64,000 nt of DNA from Fimbriimonadales bacterium (lineage in GTDB: Bacteria > Armatimonadota > Fimbriimonadia > Fimbriimonadales > ATM1): assembly GCA_035559795.1 (NCBI GenBank), contig DATMAR010000009.1, forward strand, positions 62,001 to 126,000, written 5' to 3'. A program made the position numbers and the translations under genes. The notes beneath the pieces were generated by a model. The model was not told where the DNA came from, made no database searches, and saw only the letters and a program-made list of their open reading frames with translations. Below are positions 1 to 9,826 of the stretch, in pieces (the stretch's first letter is position 1; each line of letters begins with the position of its first letter).

Positions 1-342
1 AAAAGAATCCACCCTGCGACGAGAACCTTTCAAGCGATTCGGATTGCCGTGAATCAAGAACTGCAGGACTTGCAAGAAGCAATTATGAATGCTGCTTTTT
101 GTTTGAATCCGGGGGGGCGTATGGTTACCTTATCTTACCATTCGGGCGAAGACCGCGAAGCGAAGCTCGCCTTCCGAAAACTAACTAAAGAACACGGTTT
201 TAAAACTCTAACCCCTCGCCCAGTGCGACCCTCTTCTGAAGAGGTTCGTGAAAATCCTCCCAGTCGCAGTGCGAGGTTACGAGCGATAGAACGAACGATA
301 CAACCAAACCAACAAAACTTCAAACAAAAGGAGACAGCATGA
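1..342 (+). CDS. rsmH: RsmH (MraW) 16S rRNA methyltransferase, C-terminal part
   Basis: This is the 3' end of the SAM-dependent enzyme that N4-methylates C1402 of 16S rRNA; the gene starts before the window. The frame is open from base 1 and begins KRIHPATRTFQAIRIAVNQEL, the usual C-terminal half of RsmH; the internal GTG at 49 is not its start. Further on come the PGG-motif stretch, LSYHSGEDR and a basic tail with SRSARLRAIER, all typical of the family. It is the usual first dcw gene and its stop overlaps the ftsL start by 4 bases (ATGA). The Pro-Gly-Gly is written with a run of seven G at 111-117. Confidence 0.93.
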   Translation, partial: KRIHPATRTFQAIRIAVNQELQDLQEAIMNAAFCLNPGGRMVTLSYHSGEDREAKLAFRKLTKEHGFKTLTPRPVRPSSEEVRENPPSRSARLRAIERTIQPNQQNFKQKETA

Positions 343-686
343 GCGCAATCGTACATCCCGGTTCACTAATAAAACCACGACGCAAGATACGCGTACGCAA
401 CCGAAAACGTATCGCGCTTTGGAATCTCGCCTTGTATGTAGCGGGAATAGCTTTCGGAAGCGCGATTCTAACGCTTTTCCTTCGATTCGGTTGCGTGTTC
501 GCAATCGAATATGCACAAATGTCCGCGAAGCATGCCGAGCAAAGGTTGGAATCCGCGCAAAAAGAAGCAGTGATTCTTCGTAGAGAACTCGATGCCGCTA
601 CGAACGTGGCTGCCGTTCGAGAATGGGCAGAAATGAACGGCTTTCGCTTGCCTTTGAATATGGAAAGTGGCGTCGAAAAAAGTTGA
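339..686 (+). CDS. ftsL: FtsL-like division protein
   Basis: A 115-residue bitopic membrane protein. It has a very basic cytoplasmic N-terminus (about residues 12-26), one membrane segment (about 28-50) and a short periplasmic coiled coil (about 58-90) rich in Ala, Glu and Arg. FtsL is a structural subunit of the FtsQLB divisome subcomplex. The family is too divergent to identify by sequence alone, so the call rests on size, topology and position between rsmH and ftsI. The ATG overlaps the rsmH stop and follows an AAGGAG ribosome site. The 3' end overlaps ftsI by 20 bases. Confidence 0.75.
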   Translation: MSAIVHPGSLIKPRRKIRVRNRKRIALWNLALYVAGIAFGSAILTLFLRFGCVFAIEYAQMSAKHAEQRLESAQKEAVILRRELDAATNVAAVREWAEMNGFRLPLNMESGVEKS

Positions 687-2457
687 TAGAAGGAAACTTT
701 TTACTGTAAATCGCGCAAATTTCGTATTTGTGCTGCTTGCAGCCTTATTCGTTTGCGTGTTAGGGAATCAGGCGCGTGTACAACTCCTCGAACGCAACGA
801 GATTATCGCCCTCGCGAAGGAAAGAAAAAGGCTTTTCGTCACGGAAACTATCATTCCTACACGCGGGGAGATATTCAGCAAAGACGGAAAAGTTTTAGCA
901 AGTGCATCGGATACTTGCCTGTTCGGAATCAATCGTGAACTCGTGCCCCGAACACCCACCTTCTTTTTCGAAGTCTCTTCGATTACAGGAGTATCAGCGG
1001 CAGAATTGATGGACTTCGATTCCGATTCGCAAAGAGGGGGGGTATGGGAAGTGGAACTGAGTCGCGATAAAATCGCTCGCTTATTAGAAATAAAATCTCG
1101 TTATCTCGCGGATGGGCTTTGGGTGCAATCAGGGGGGGGAAACAGAGAGTATCCATTCGGAGCGGTTGCAGCGAGTGTAGTGGGATATTTGCAAGATGGT
1201 ATACCGCGCTCTGGAATCGAAAAGTCTCTCGATAAATTGCTTTCCGGAAATCCAGGAAAACTCGTAGGAATGACGGATAAAGAGGGAGATTTTCTCCCTT
1301 GGTTGATGTCCGAAGAAACGAAACCAGGACAAGATGGAAGCGACGTCGTTTTAACGATAGATTCAGAAATCCAAAGAATTGCTTACGAATCCGTCTCTTA
1401 TGCTTGTAAAAAACATAAAGCCGATGCCGGTGTCGCCGTGGTTTTAGACCCGAAAACTGGCGATTTGCTTGCGTTGGCTGCTTTTCCGAGTTTCGAAGAT
1501 TCGCAAGCCGAACGCGAATGGAGTTCTGCCATTAAGGGTGAGCGAATTTCGCCGGAGTTGAATCCCGGTGTGGGATTGCGTTTCGAACCCGGCTCTGTAT
1601 TTAAAGTCTTCACGTTGGCTTTAGGGTTGGAAAGCGGAGTGATTCTCCCAGGTGAAACGGTTTATTGCGGTGGTAAAAAGCAGTTTTCCGCAGCGACGAT
1701 CCATTGTTCAGGAGACCACAGTCTCAAATCGCATGGTTCTGTAGGAGTGCAGCGCTGTATGGAGGTGAGTTGCAACGTCGCGGCGGCGACTTGGGGAGTA
1801 GAAATCGGCTTCGAGCGCTTCGCGAGGATGGTGGAAAAACTCGGTTTATTACAATCTCCTGGCATCATGCTAAAACCAGAAGTCCCCGGTGAGATAAACT
1901 ATCATGATTGGAATAAAACCATCCAAATGGCGAATCTCGGCTTTGGACAGTCTATTAATGTTACACCTGTCGGATTAGCGAGTGCGCTTAGTGTTTTTGC
2001 AAATGACGGCATTATGGTTAGACCTCGTTTGGTGCATTCGATAGGCGGACGATTCACGAAATCTTCGGAAAAAAGCACCGTTTTCAAACCTGAGACAGCG
2101 AACAAAATTTTAATAATGATGGAAAAGGTCATTCACGGCGAGGAAGGTACCGGAAAGAAATTGCGAATTCCTGGTTACACGTTAGCAGGTAAGTCGGGAA
2201 CTGCGCAAAAACGAGATGCATTGACGAGAACTTCGACAAGGCAAAGATACGTGAGTTGGTTCGTAGGTTTCGTTCCCGCTATGCATCCGAAGGTGGTGAT
2301 CGTTGTTGCAATCGATAATCCCACTTCGGGCACGTATTACGGTGCAGCGGTCGCTGGTCCTGTTTTTAGAGATATTGCCGCATTTTTAATTCAGAAGTAC
2401 GAAATCCCCCCCGATAGACCAGAGGAACTTTATGCAATTGAGAAGCGCAAGAATTAA
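667..2457 (+). CDS. ftsI: Penicillin-binding protein, septal transpeptidase FtsI
   Basis: A 596-residue class B PBP that cross-links peptidoglycan at the septum on the outer face of the inner membrane. An N-terminal membrane segment lies at about residues 18-36, followed by the PBP dimerisation region. The transpeptidase motifs are present: SVFK (catalytic Ser310, Lys313), SCN (368-370) and KSGT (509-512). There are no C-terminal PASTA domains. The start is GTG at 667, inside ftsL, and the end overlaps murE by 26 bases, suggesting translational coupling. It contains G7 and G8 runs coding Gly-Gly (1036, 1132) and a C7 run coding Pro-Pro (near 2406). A generic Pbp2-type name is possible, but the dcw position favours FtsI. 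Confidence 0.93.
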   Translation: MASKKVDRRKLFTVNRANFVFVLLAALFVCVLGNQARVQLLERNEIIALAKERKRLFVTETIIPTRGEIFSKDGKVLASASDTCLFGINRELVPRTPTFFFEVSSITGVSAAELMDFDSDSQRGGVWEVELSRDKIARLLEIKSRYLADGLWVQSGGGNREYPFGAVAASVVGYLQDGIPRSGIEKSLDKLLSGNPGKLVGMTDKEGDFLPWLMSEETKPGQDGSDVVLTIDSEIQRIAYESVSYACKKHKADAGVAVVLDPKTGDLLALAAFPSFEDSQAEREWSSAIKGERISPELNPGVGLRFEPGSVFKVFTLALGLESGVILPGETVYCGGKKQFSAATIHCSGDHSLKSHGSVGVQRCMEVSCNVAAATWGVEIGFERFARMVEKLGLLQSPGIMLKPEVPGEINYHDWNKTIQMANLGFGQSINVTPVGLASALSVFANDGIMVRPRLVHSIGGRFTKSSEKSTVFKPETANKILIMMEKVIHGEEGTGKKLRIPGYTLAGKSGTAQKRDALTRTSTRQRYVSWFVGFVPAMHPKVVIVVAIDNPTSGTYYGAAVAGPVFRDIAAFLIQKYEIPPDRPEELYAIEKRKN

Positions 2458-3928
2458 TGAATTTTCGGGTGTTCGTGCTGTGTTCAAAGATGCGGAGATT
2501 CGTGGAATCACGATAGATTCGAGAAACGTAAACCGTGGCGATTTGTTTATTTGTTTGAAAGGACAAAAGACAGATGGGCATGCATATATCGAAGATGCGG
2601 TTTCGAAAGGCGCTGTTGCGGTAGTCGTATCTTCCAAGGAAGCATTTTTGCGATGTGTGCAGAAAAGTGTCCCCGTAATATGGGTTCGCGATACGAATGA
2701 TTTTTGTTGGGAGTTTAGTGCGTTATTTTATGGGAATCCTTCGGAAAAATTAACCGTAATCGGGGTAACCGGGACAAATGGCAAAACGACGACCGCGTGG
2801 CTGCTCTATCAGATTATAAACACACTCGGGCGTCGCGCTGCTTATATGGGAACTTTGGGAGTCGCTTTCGATAGTGAATGGCGCGATTCTTCATTTACGA
2901 CTCCGTTCCCACCCGAAATACAAAAAACTCTTCGCGAACTCGTAGACGCTGGAGCGGATACCGTGGTCATGGAAGTCTCTTCGCACGCTCTTCATCAGCG
3001 GAGAGTGGATGGAGTACAGTTCGATGTCGGAATTTTTACGAATTTAAGCCAAGACCATTTCGATTACCATTCCGGTATGGAAGACTATTTTCGAGCGAAG
3101 TCTCGCCTTTTTTGCGATTTACCTAATGCCAAAAAAATTGTCACGGTCGCTTATGCGGACGACCCTTACGGAAAACGTCTTTTGGAAAGCGCAAATAGCG
3201 GAATCGGTTTCGGTTCTGAAAATACGGATTTGAGAGTCCTTTCATCGAAGATCGATATTCATCGCCTCGAATTCGAGATTTCTTGGAAAGGGGAATCTGC
3301 AGTTGTCGAAGTGTCTTTGGGGGGGCACTTCAATGTGAACAACTGTTTGGCAGCCATAGCCGGCGCTCTCGCTTTGAATTTTCCCCTTTCGAAAATCCTC
3401 GATGCGCTTAAAAAAGTAAAACCTGCACCTGGACGTTTCGAAACGATAACGAGCGAAGAAGGATTTCATATTATCGTAGACTACGCGCATACACCCGATG
3501 CTTTGGAAAAACTTTTAAATTCTGTTCGTGCGCTTCGACCATCACGTATTTTGACGGTGTTCGGATGCGGTGGGGATAGAGACAGAAACAAACGCCCGAA
3601 AATGGCGTCTGTTGTTTCCTCTCTTTCGGATCTCGTTTACGTTACCAGTGACAACCCGCGAACCGAAAATCCGATGAAAATTATCGAAGAAATCGTGCAA
3701 GGTTTGCATCCGGACGTGGTTTCGAAAATCGAACCAGACCGCGCGAAGGCAATTCATGATGCAGTATTCGAAGCGAAGTCCGGCGATATCGTAGTCATCG
3801 CCGGAAAAGGACACGAAACCTACCAAATCATCGGCACCACGAAACATCCCTTCGACGATAGGGTCATCGCGCGCAAAGCTCTCGAAGAAAGAAAAAAAGA
3901 AAGAAAAGATGCAATTAAAACTGTCTGA
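2432..3928 (+). CDS. murE: UDP-MurNAc-tripeptide synthetase MurE
   Basis: A 498-residue cytoplasmic Mur ligase that adds the third stem-peptide residue to UDP-MurNAc-L-Ala-D-Glu using ATP. The N-terminal UDP-binding domain carries DSRNVNRGDLFICLKG, the central ATPase has GVTGTNGKTTT (from about residue 111), and the C-terminal domain has DNPRTENP (DNPR at 407-410). DNPR is the family hallmark of enzymes that add meso-diaminopimelate rather than lysine, so a DAP-type wall is inferred. The start ATG follows a GAGG site within ftsI. The 3' end overlaps murF by 20 bases. Confidence 0.96.
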   Translation: MQLRSARINEFSGVRAVFKDAEIRGITIDSRNVNRGDLFICLKGQKTDGHAYIEDAVSKGAVAVVVSSKEAFLRCVQKSVPVIWVRDTNDFCWEFSALFYGNPSEKLTVIGVTGTNGKTTTAWLLYQIINTLGRRAAYMGTLGVAFDSEWRDSSFTTPFPPEIQKTLRELVDAGADTVVMEVSSHALHQRRVDGVQFDVGIFTNLSQDHFDYHSGMEDYFRAKSRLFCDLPNAKKIVTVAYADDPYGKRLLESANSGIGFGSENTDLRVLSSKIDIHRLEFEISWKGESAVVEVSLGGHFNVNNCLAAIAGALALNFPLSKILDALKKVKPAPGRFETITSEEGFHIIVDYAHTPDALEKLLNSVRALRPSRILTVFGCGGDRDRNKRPKMASVVSSLSDLVYVTSDNPRTENPMKIIEEIVQGLHPDVVSKIEPDRAKAIHDAVFEAKSGDIVVIAGKGHETYQIIGTTKHPFDDRVIARKALEERKKERKDAIKTV

Positions 3929-5273
3929 AATCGCAGAAATTACTGGTGGAAAATGTTCCGGACCGGATAGAGAAGTGCACGGTATTGCTGTCGACAGTCG
4001 TCACGTGAAAAAAGGTGATTTGTTCGTTGCAGTTGTAGGAAACAACGCAGATGGGCACTATTTTATTCACGATGCTTTCCAACGGGGGGCGGTGGGGGCA
4101 TTGGTGAGTAAGGAAATAGAAAAAAAATTTCCTCATGTCCGAGTTTCCTCGGTAGTCCAGGCATTAGCAGAAATTGCAAGCACGATTCGAGATTCGTTTC
4201 ATGGCAAAGTCGTTGCCATAACAGGAAGTGTCGGAAAAACGACCACGAAAGAGTTATTAGCAGCGGCATTAGGAGATTCCACTACTGTATTGAAATCGGA
4301 AGGAAATCTCAACACGGAATACGGTTTGCCCATCACTTGGATGAAACTCGAGCAGAGTCATCGCTATGCTGTTTTGGAAATGGCAATGCGTGGAAAAGGA
4401 CAGATTGCGCATCTTTGTTCGTTTAGTCGTCCGCATATCGGTGTCATTACATCTATAGGAACCGCGCATATCGGCGAATTAGGTTCTCGGGAGGAAATTA
4501 TTAAAGCGAAGGCGGAACTGTTGGAATCCCTTCCTAAAGAAGGTCTTGCCATTTTGCCAATGGGAGAAGATTTCGATGCGCTTTCTCATTATTCGAATTG
4601 CAAGGTTTTATCGTTCGGTGAGCAACCCAACGCAGATGTACGTGTGCTGTCATCTCTTATTTATCTCGAAAACAATACAACAGAAATCGAAATAGAAATC
4701 AAAAACCAACGATTCTCGGGGCGAATTCCCGGTCTCGGCAGACATCAGGCAATCAATGCTTCCGCTGCGCTCGCCGTTTGTATCGCGCTCGGAATCGAAC
4801 CGCAAATGGCTTTGCAAAGAATGCAAAACGCAGAACTTCCGAATGATAGATTGCGCGCAGTCGAATGTTGCGGGGCGACTTTGTTAGTGGACGTTTATAA
4901 CTCGAGTCCAGAATCTTGTAAAGAAGCATTGAAGATTCTTTCGGACGCTGAAGGATTTTCTCGAAAAATCGCCATTTTAGGAGACATGCTGGAGTTAGGT
5001 GAGTTTGCCGAGTTTGCGCATCGAGAAATAGGCAAACTCGTTTCTTCTTCCGATATAGATGTTCTCGTCACGGTGGGGGAGTTGGCACCTTGGATTTTGG
5101 AGGAAGCAAAAACGCGTGGATATAAGGGAATAGGAATGAGCGTTCCTTCCTCGAGCGAGGTGGCACGTATTTTAGAGAATTTGGAGCCAGGCGATTTGGT
5201 GCTCATCAAAGGCTCTCGTCGTTTGCAATTGGAAAAGGCGTTGCCGCAAGAGGGGGGGCTCATCAATGTTTGA
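3909..5273 (+). CDS. murF: UDP-MurNAc-tripeptide-D-Ala-D-Ala ligase MurF
   Basis: A 454-residue cytoplasmic Mur ligase that attaches D-Ala-D-Ala to the UDP-MurNAc-tripeptide. The N-terminal domain repeats the MurE-like DSRHVKKGDLFVAVVG. The P-loop is GSVGKTTTKE (about residues 106-115). The substrate region LKSEGNLNTEYGLP and the C-terminal domain signature DVYNSSPESCKEAL fit MurF and not MurE. Gene order after murE is standard. The final Gly-Gly is a G7 run (5252-5258) lying 7 bases before the mraY start, where it may double as part of a G-rich ribosome site. Confidence 0.96.
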   Translation: MQLKLSEIAEITGGKCSGPDREVHGIAVDSRHVKKGDLFVAVVGNNADGHYFIHDAFQRGAVGALVSKEIEKKFPHVRVSSVVQALAEIASTIRDSFHGKVVAITGSVGKTTTKELLAAALGDSTTVLKSEGNLNTEYGLPITWMKLEQSHRYAVLEMAMRGKGQIAHLCSFSRPHIGVITSIGTAHIGELGSREEIIKAKAELLESLPKEGLAILPMGEDFDALSHYSNCKVLSFGEQPNADVRVLSSLIYLENNTTEIEIEIKNQRFSGRIPGLGRHQAINASAALAVCIALGIEPQMALQRMQNAELPNDRLRAVECCGATLLVDVYNSSPESCKEALKILSDAEGFSRKIAILGDMLELGEFAEFAHREIGKLVSSSDIDVLVTVGELAPWILEEAKTRGYKGIGMSVPSSSEVARILENLEPGDLVLIKGSRRLQLEKALPQEGGLINV

Positions 5274-6171
5274 GCATGTGGTTAACGCATTTTGGATTTC
5301 TTTTTTCGTATCGGCGATTCTCTCGTATCCTTGTATATTTCTTTTAAAGAAAGTAAACGCTCGTGCGAAAGTCAGTCCTTTTCTTCCGGCACATCAGCAA
5401 AAAGAGGGGACACCGAATATGGGGGGGATTTTCGTTTTGGTGGGAATATTCGTTGCGATGGCGCTCTTCAATGGATTCGAAAATCGCGAGAATGTTTTGA
5501 TTTCGTATTTGATCTTTACTTTTGCTTTGATTGGTTTCGTAGACGATTATTTAGTCCCTCGTTTCACGACGAAAAGGGGATTAGGATGGACGATAAAACT
5601 CGCAATGCAAGCCCTTGCAGCAAGTTGTTATGTTTGGATGCTCGGATTCCGTCCGGAAGCATGGCTTGCGGCATTTTTCGTGTTGACCTTCGCGAATGCG
5701 GTGAATTTTACGGACGGCCTCGATGCGCTCGTAACGATGACTCTGTGGATTGCTTTAATCCCGTTTTTGGTTTATTTTTATTCTGATGGGAATCGCGCTC
5801 TTCTCATCGTTTCTTTGGCGATTCTCGGTTCCTTGTTACCTTTTCTTTACTTCAATGCCCCCCCTGCGAAAATTTTCATGGGAGATGTGGGGGCATTGGC
5901 GCTCGGAGCGGTTTACGGTCATCTTTTTTCTACGACTCCTTACAAAACCCAAACTTGGCCATGGCTCACCTCTGGGGTATTTCTATTAGAACTCGTGCTC
6001 GTCCCCATTCAAATCGGAGCCGTGAAAACACTCAAAAGACGCATCTTCCCAGCGACTCCATTTCATCACTCTCTCGAAGCATTGGGATGGCCTGAATCAC
6101 GCGTGTTATGGGCAATGATTCTTTTGCAAATGATTTTAACTTCAATGGCATTCACGGTGATGTTTTTATGA
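5266..6171 (+). CDS. mraY: Phospho-MurNAc-pentapeptide transferase MraY
   Basis: A 301-residue polytopic inner-membrane enzyme that moves phospho-MurNAc-pentapeptide onto undecaprenyl phosphate to make lipid I. Family motifs are visible: HQQKEGTPNMGG near residue 45, FVDDYL (Mg-binding Asp pair), FANAVNFTDGLDAL, FMGDVGALALG and TPFHHSLEALGWPESRV at the C-terminus. At 301 residues it is somewhat shorter than the usual 320-360, with a compact N-terminus. It overlaps murF by 8 bases and murD by 4. Confidence 0.96.
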   Translation: MFEHVVNAFWISFFVSAILSYPCIFLLKKVNARAKVSPFLPAHQQKEGTPNMGGIFVLVGIFVAMALFNGFENRENVLISYLIFTFALIGFVDDYLVPRFTTKRGLGWTIKLAMQALAASCYVWMLGFRPEAWLAAFFVLTFANAVNFTDGLDALVTMTLWIALIPFLVYFYSDGNRALLIVSLAILGSLLPFLYFNAPPAKIFMGDVGALALGAVYGHLFSTTPYKTQTWPWLTSGVFLLELVLVPIQIGAVKTLKRRIFPATPFHHSLEALGWPESRVLWAMILLQMILTSMAFTVMFL

Positions 6172-7568
6172 GTGATTACAAAAAACGAAATGTCTTTCAG
6201 AATCAAAGAATCGTCGTCATCGGTCTTGGAAAGGCTGGGACCGGCATGGCGAGAGTTCTAAAGGCAAAAGGTGCGCAAGTTACGGTAGTGGACGAAAAAT
6301 CCGCAGACTCTCAGAAACTCTTCGAACCGTTAGACGAGATGGCGAAATTGGACATTCCTGTAATCACGAGTTGGACCGGAGAATTGGAATGGAGCGAATG
6401 GGATGGTGTAGCGTGTTCTCCGGGCGTTCCGAGCAAACATCCGACTTTGCAAGAAGCGTTGCGAAGAGGAATTCCTTTATATAGCGAAACGGAAATCGCT
6501 TATCGTATCGCTGAGTCTCCGATAATCGCGATAACCGGAACGAACGGAAAGAGCACAGTCACTGCACTTACATATTGGATTTTGCAAAAAGCGGGGAAGA
6601 AGGCAATTTTATGCGGAAACATCGCAGGCTCTGGATATCCCGAATATACGATTACCGAAGCGGCATTGAATGGTGATACGGATTCGATATTGGTAGCCGA
6701 AGTGAGTTCTTTTCAATTGGAATGGATTTCGGAATTTCGTCCTAAAGCAGCGACGATAACGCAAATCGTAGAAGACCATCTCGATAGATACGAGAGTCTT
6801 CGTGAATATGCCGCGACTAAACATAAAATCTTTCGCAACATGAAAGACGGCGATGTCGTCGTTTTCAATACATTTCGACCGGAAACGAAACCCGAAGTCC
6901 CTTCTTCGGCTCGTGTTTTGAAGATTGGCGCGCAAGATGAGGATGCGCAATTAGACGCGCAGGCGCAAATATCTGGGCAAGATGTGTATTTTCCGCAGGG
7001 TAATACTTCCATCTCTCTTTCGGAACTTTGGGATGCATCCCCCCATAATTTGGAAAACGCCGCAACGGCGGGGCTTTTGGCAAATGTTTTCGGTGTGACT
7101 TTTTCCGAAATACGCGAAGGTGTGCTTTCGTTTCGCCCCCTCCGTAACCGAATGGAATTTCTCGGCGAAAGAAACGGAGTTCGCTACATCAACAACAGTA
7201 TGTGCACGAATCCGACAGCATTGAAGGCTTCTTTGGAGGCAATGGATTCGTCTACTTTATTATTAGCAGGTGGCATCGCGAAGGTGAAAGATTACTCGAT
7301 GATATCTTCCGTAAAAAATAGAATCAAAAAAGCCTACTTGTTCGGTCGTGACGGTGCGTATTTGAAAGAAGTTTTCGAAAAGATGGGCGTAAAAAGCGCA
7401 AGGTTCGATACTTTACGAGAAGCATTCGAATCGGCTCAAAGCGAGGCAAAACCGCGCGAAACGATATTGCTTGCACCGAGTTGCGCCAGTTTCGACCAAT
7501 TCGAAAGCTTCATGGAACGTGGCGAATTGATGCGCAAACTCGTAGAGGAGGTAGTTCGAGTTGGATAA
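6168..7568 (+). CDS. murD: UDP-MurNAc-L-Ala:D-Glu ligase MurD
   Basis: A 466-residue Mur ligase that adds D-glutamate to UDP-MurNAc-L-Ala. The N-terminal Rossmann motif is VVIGLGKAGTGMARVL, the P-loop is ITGTNGKSTVTAL, and EVSSFQLEWI and the C-terminal INNSMCTNPTALKASLEAM are typical. The frame is open back to ATG 6108, but that would overlap mraY by 64 bases. I chose ATG 6168, which gives the standard 4-base ATGA overlap and places the Rossmann motif close to the N-terminus. Confidence 0.94.
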   Translation: MSDYKKRNVFQNQRIVVIGLGKAGTGMARVLKAKGAQVTVVDEKSADSQKLFEPLDEMAKLDIPVITSWTGELEWSEWDGVACSPGVPSKHPTLQEALRRGIPLYSETEIAYRIAESPIIAITGTNGKSTVTALTYWILQKAGKKAILCGNIAGSGYPEYTITEAALNGDTDSILVAEVSSFQLEWISEFRPKAATITQIVEDHLDRYESLREYAATKHKIFRNMKDGDVVVFNTFRPETKPEVPSSARVLKIGAQDEDAQLDAQAQISGQDVYFPQGNTSISLSELWDASPHNLENAATAGLLANVFGVTFSEIREGVLSFRPLRNRMEFLGERNGVRYINNSMCTNPTALKASLEAMDSSTLLLAGGIAKVKDYSMISSVKNRIKKAYLFGRDGAYLKEVFEKMGVKSARFDTLREAFESAQSEAKPRETILLAPSCASFDQFESFMERGELMRKLVEEVVRVG

Positions 7569-8784
7569 AGGGCGACAAGGAAGAAACCTGCCCGGGGATC
7601 GTTTGCTATCGTGGCTTGTACTTATTGCCATACTCTTGGGTTTGTTTGTCGTTTTCGACACCAGTTATATCATGTTATTTAAAGGAGGCTCTTGGTCTTC
7701 CTTTGCGATTGTCAAACATGTGTTATGGGTGATACTAAGTGGTGTCGTATATTATTTTTTTACGAAACTACCACCAGAAATTCTAAGGGGTATTTCGAAA
7801 CCCTTGTATTTCCTGGGATTAGTCGCATGTATACTCGTGTTTATTCCTGGTGTAGGGATAGAATCAGGGGGGGCAAAAAGATGGTTCGGAGTCGAACCAT
7901 TTAGAATCCAACCTTCGGAATTTCTGAAACCGCTGACGATTTGGTTTTTAGCGGCGATGTGTCTCTATAAATTTCCAAGTTATCCGAAAAGCGTCCGTCA
8001 TTTCGGTGAATGGATGGATAATCGCTTCGTAATTTTCTTGCGTAGAAATTGGCATTGGCTTATCGTGGGAATATCTGTTTTGGTTATAGAAAGGCAACCG
8101 GATTTGGGCACGGCGGCAATGGTGGGAGTTATCGCTATCGGAATCATGATTTACTCTCCCATAAAAGGAAGGGTTATCGCATTAGTGCTTCTTTTTGCCC
8201 TTCTTATGGGTACGGTATTTACGATATCCGAGGATTATAGGGGGGGGAGATTTCGCACATGGCTCCATCGCTGGGATGCTTCTGTTGTTGACGGTCCAGG
8301 CTATCAATCCGCACAGTCCGAATTAGCGATGGCAATCGGGGGAGTTACCGGTGTAGGTCCTCCGAAGGGAAGAGCGAAAAGGGTTCTTCCTGCTGCAAGC
8401 ACCGATTTCGCTTTCACTACCATTGCAGAAGAAGCGGGATTTATCGGCTCAATTATCGTCATTTCTCTCTTAGCCGCTATCTCTCTTCGTCTTGTTCTTC
8501 TTGCTTCCCTATCTCAAGACGCATTTTCTCGATTGGTTATAGGAGGCACTGGTTGGTGGATTGGTATCCAAAGCGTTTTGAATCTATCCATGGTCGGTTC
8601 ATTGCTCCCCCCCATCGGTGTGCCTTTGCCTTTTTTGAGTTATGGTGGAAGCAGTTTGTTGGCGTTGATGATGGCTCTCGGAGCGTCTCAAGCCATGATT
8701 CATAGACGTGTGTATAAGGAGGCGCCCATTGAAACTCGTCGTGACCGGCGGAGGTACAGGAGGGCACGTCTATCCCGCGCTTGA
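7561..8784 (+). CDS. ftsW: SEDS peptidoglycan polymerase FtsW
   Basis: A 407-residue polytopic SEDS-family glycosyltransferase that polymerises lipid II at the septum, working with FtsI. About ten membrane segments are visible. Conserved stretches are AKRWFGVEPFRIQPSEFLKP, ERQPDLGTAAMVG, FTTIAEEAGFIGS and PFLSYGGSSLLALM. The start is TTG at 7561, 8 bases after a good AGGAGG site inside the end of murD. RodA is the alternative in this family; the position between murD and murG favours FtsW. The extreme C-terminus is strongly basic. Confidence 0.93.
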   Translation: MDKGRQGRNLPGDRLLSWLVLIAILLGLFVVFDTSYIMLFKGGSWSSFAIVKHVLWVILSGVVYYFFTKLPPEILRGISKPLYFLGLVACILVFIPGVGIESGGAKRWFGVEPFRIQPSEFLKPLTIWFLAAMCLYKFPSYPKSVRHFGEWMDNRFVIFLRRNWHWLIVGISVLVIERQPDLGTAAMVGVIAIGIMIYSPIKGRVIALVLLFALLMGTVFTISEDYRGGRFRTWLHRWDASVVDGPGYQSAQSELAMAIGGVTGVGPPKGRAKRVLPAASTDFAFTTIAEEAGFIGSIIVISLLAAISLRLVLLASLSQDAFSRLVIGGTGWWIGIQSVLNLSMVGSLLPPIGVPLPFLSYGGSSLLALMMALGASQAMIHRRVYKEAPIETRRDRRRYRRARLSRA

Positions 8785-9826
8785 AGTCGCTCTCGAAGCA
8801 CGAGCGAATAAACACGACGTTCTCTATATCGGAAGTATAAGAGGACAAGAATCCAATGCTTGTAGTAAAAGCGATATCGAATTTATCGGATTGAACGCTC
8901 GCTCTTTGGGGAGTTTGTGGAAGCCTTCCGGTTGGCGTTCGTTGATCCTTTTTTTGCGCGCGACTTATCGAGCGCGTAAAATCTTAACGGACTTTTCGAC
9001 AGACTTGGTCTTTTCAACGGGGGGGTATTCTGCCGCTCCGGTTTTATATGCTGCGTCTAAAGTCGGTACGAAAATCGTACTTCACGAACAAAACACCATA
9101 CCGGGACGAACGCATCGTTACGCAGCGCGTTTCGCGAAATATGTTTGCATCGTTTTCGAAGAAACACGCAATGCATTTCCCGATAAAACTGTACGCACCG
9201 GTCTCCCTTTGCGAAAAACGCTTTTACTAAAAGCGAAAGCCGAAAAACCCTCCGCATCACAAAAATTTTTCACCCTTTGCATGGGTGGTTCTCAAGGTGC
9301 GAGCGTTATTAACGAAGCCGTTTTGACGATCGTGTTGCGAGCCGATCCCGAAAAAACAGAATGGCTTCATGTTTGCGGTCCTGCTCTTTTCGAATCTTGC
9401 GCAAAAGCCGCTCGACGACTCTGTATGCCCGAGAATTATCGGCTGAAAGCGTTTTTAGAAGGAAACGAACTCGCAGAAGTCCTCTTTCGTGCCGACTTGG
9501 CGATATCACGAGCGGGAGCAGGGGCTATTTCTGAGTTCGCTCTCTTCGGTATCCCAGCAATCTATATCCCATACCCTTATGCTTATGCGAATCACCAAAT
9601 GGAAAACGCTAAAGCCATTGAGAAAATTGGGGGCGGAACGGTCATCCCGCAACGAGAACTGATTCCGGAGAGGTTAGAATCTGTATGGAAAGAATGGATG
9701 TCGGATTCTTCTCGCAGGAAGCAAGCATCTATAAATTTAAAGGAATGGTCCATTCCTGATGCCACGCAAAGGGTAATGAAAATCATCGAAGAAGTCGTAA
9801 ATGAGAACGCAGGCAGAAATAGATAA
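8729..9826 (+). CDS. murG: UDP-GlcNAc:lipid I GlcNAc transferase MurG
   Basis: A 365-residue membrane-associated GT-B transferase that converts lipid I to lipid II. The N-terminus has the classic TGGGTGGHVYPALE. Further on come STGGYSAAPV, HEQNTIPGRTHRYAARF, CMGGSQGASVINEAV and the donor-site SRAGAGAISEFALFGIPAIYIPYPYAYANHQ. The frame extends to GTG 8708, but TTG 8729 is preferred: it sits 6 bases after TAAGGAGG and puts the first beta strand at the N-terminus. The end overlaps murC by 26 bases. Confidence 0.95.
   Translation: MKLVVTGGGTGGHVYPALEVALEARANKHDVLYIGSIRGQESNACSKSDIEFIGLNARSLGSLWKPSGWRSLILFLRATYRARKILTDFSTDLVFSTGGYSAAPVLYAASKVGTKIVLHEQNTIPGRTHRYAARFAKYVCIVFEETRNAFPDKTVRTGLPLRKTLLLKAKAEKPSASQKFFTLCMGGSQGASVINEAVLTIVLRADPEKTEWLHVCGPALFESCAKAARRLCMPENYRLKAFLEGNELAEVLFRADLAISRAGAGAISEFALFGIPAIYIPYPYAYANHQMENAKAIEKIGGGTVIPQRELIPERLESVWKEWMSDSSRRKQASINLKEWSIPDATQRVMKIIEEVVNENAGRNR

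Noticed and set aside
6108-6167. Upstream extension of murD to ATG 6108
   Set aside because: It would overlap mraY by 64 bases and add residues not seen in MurD; the ATGA start at 6168 is better.
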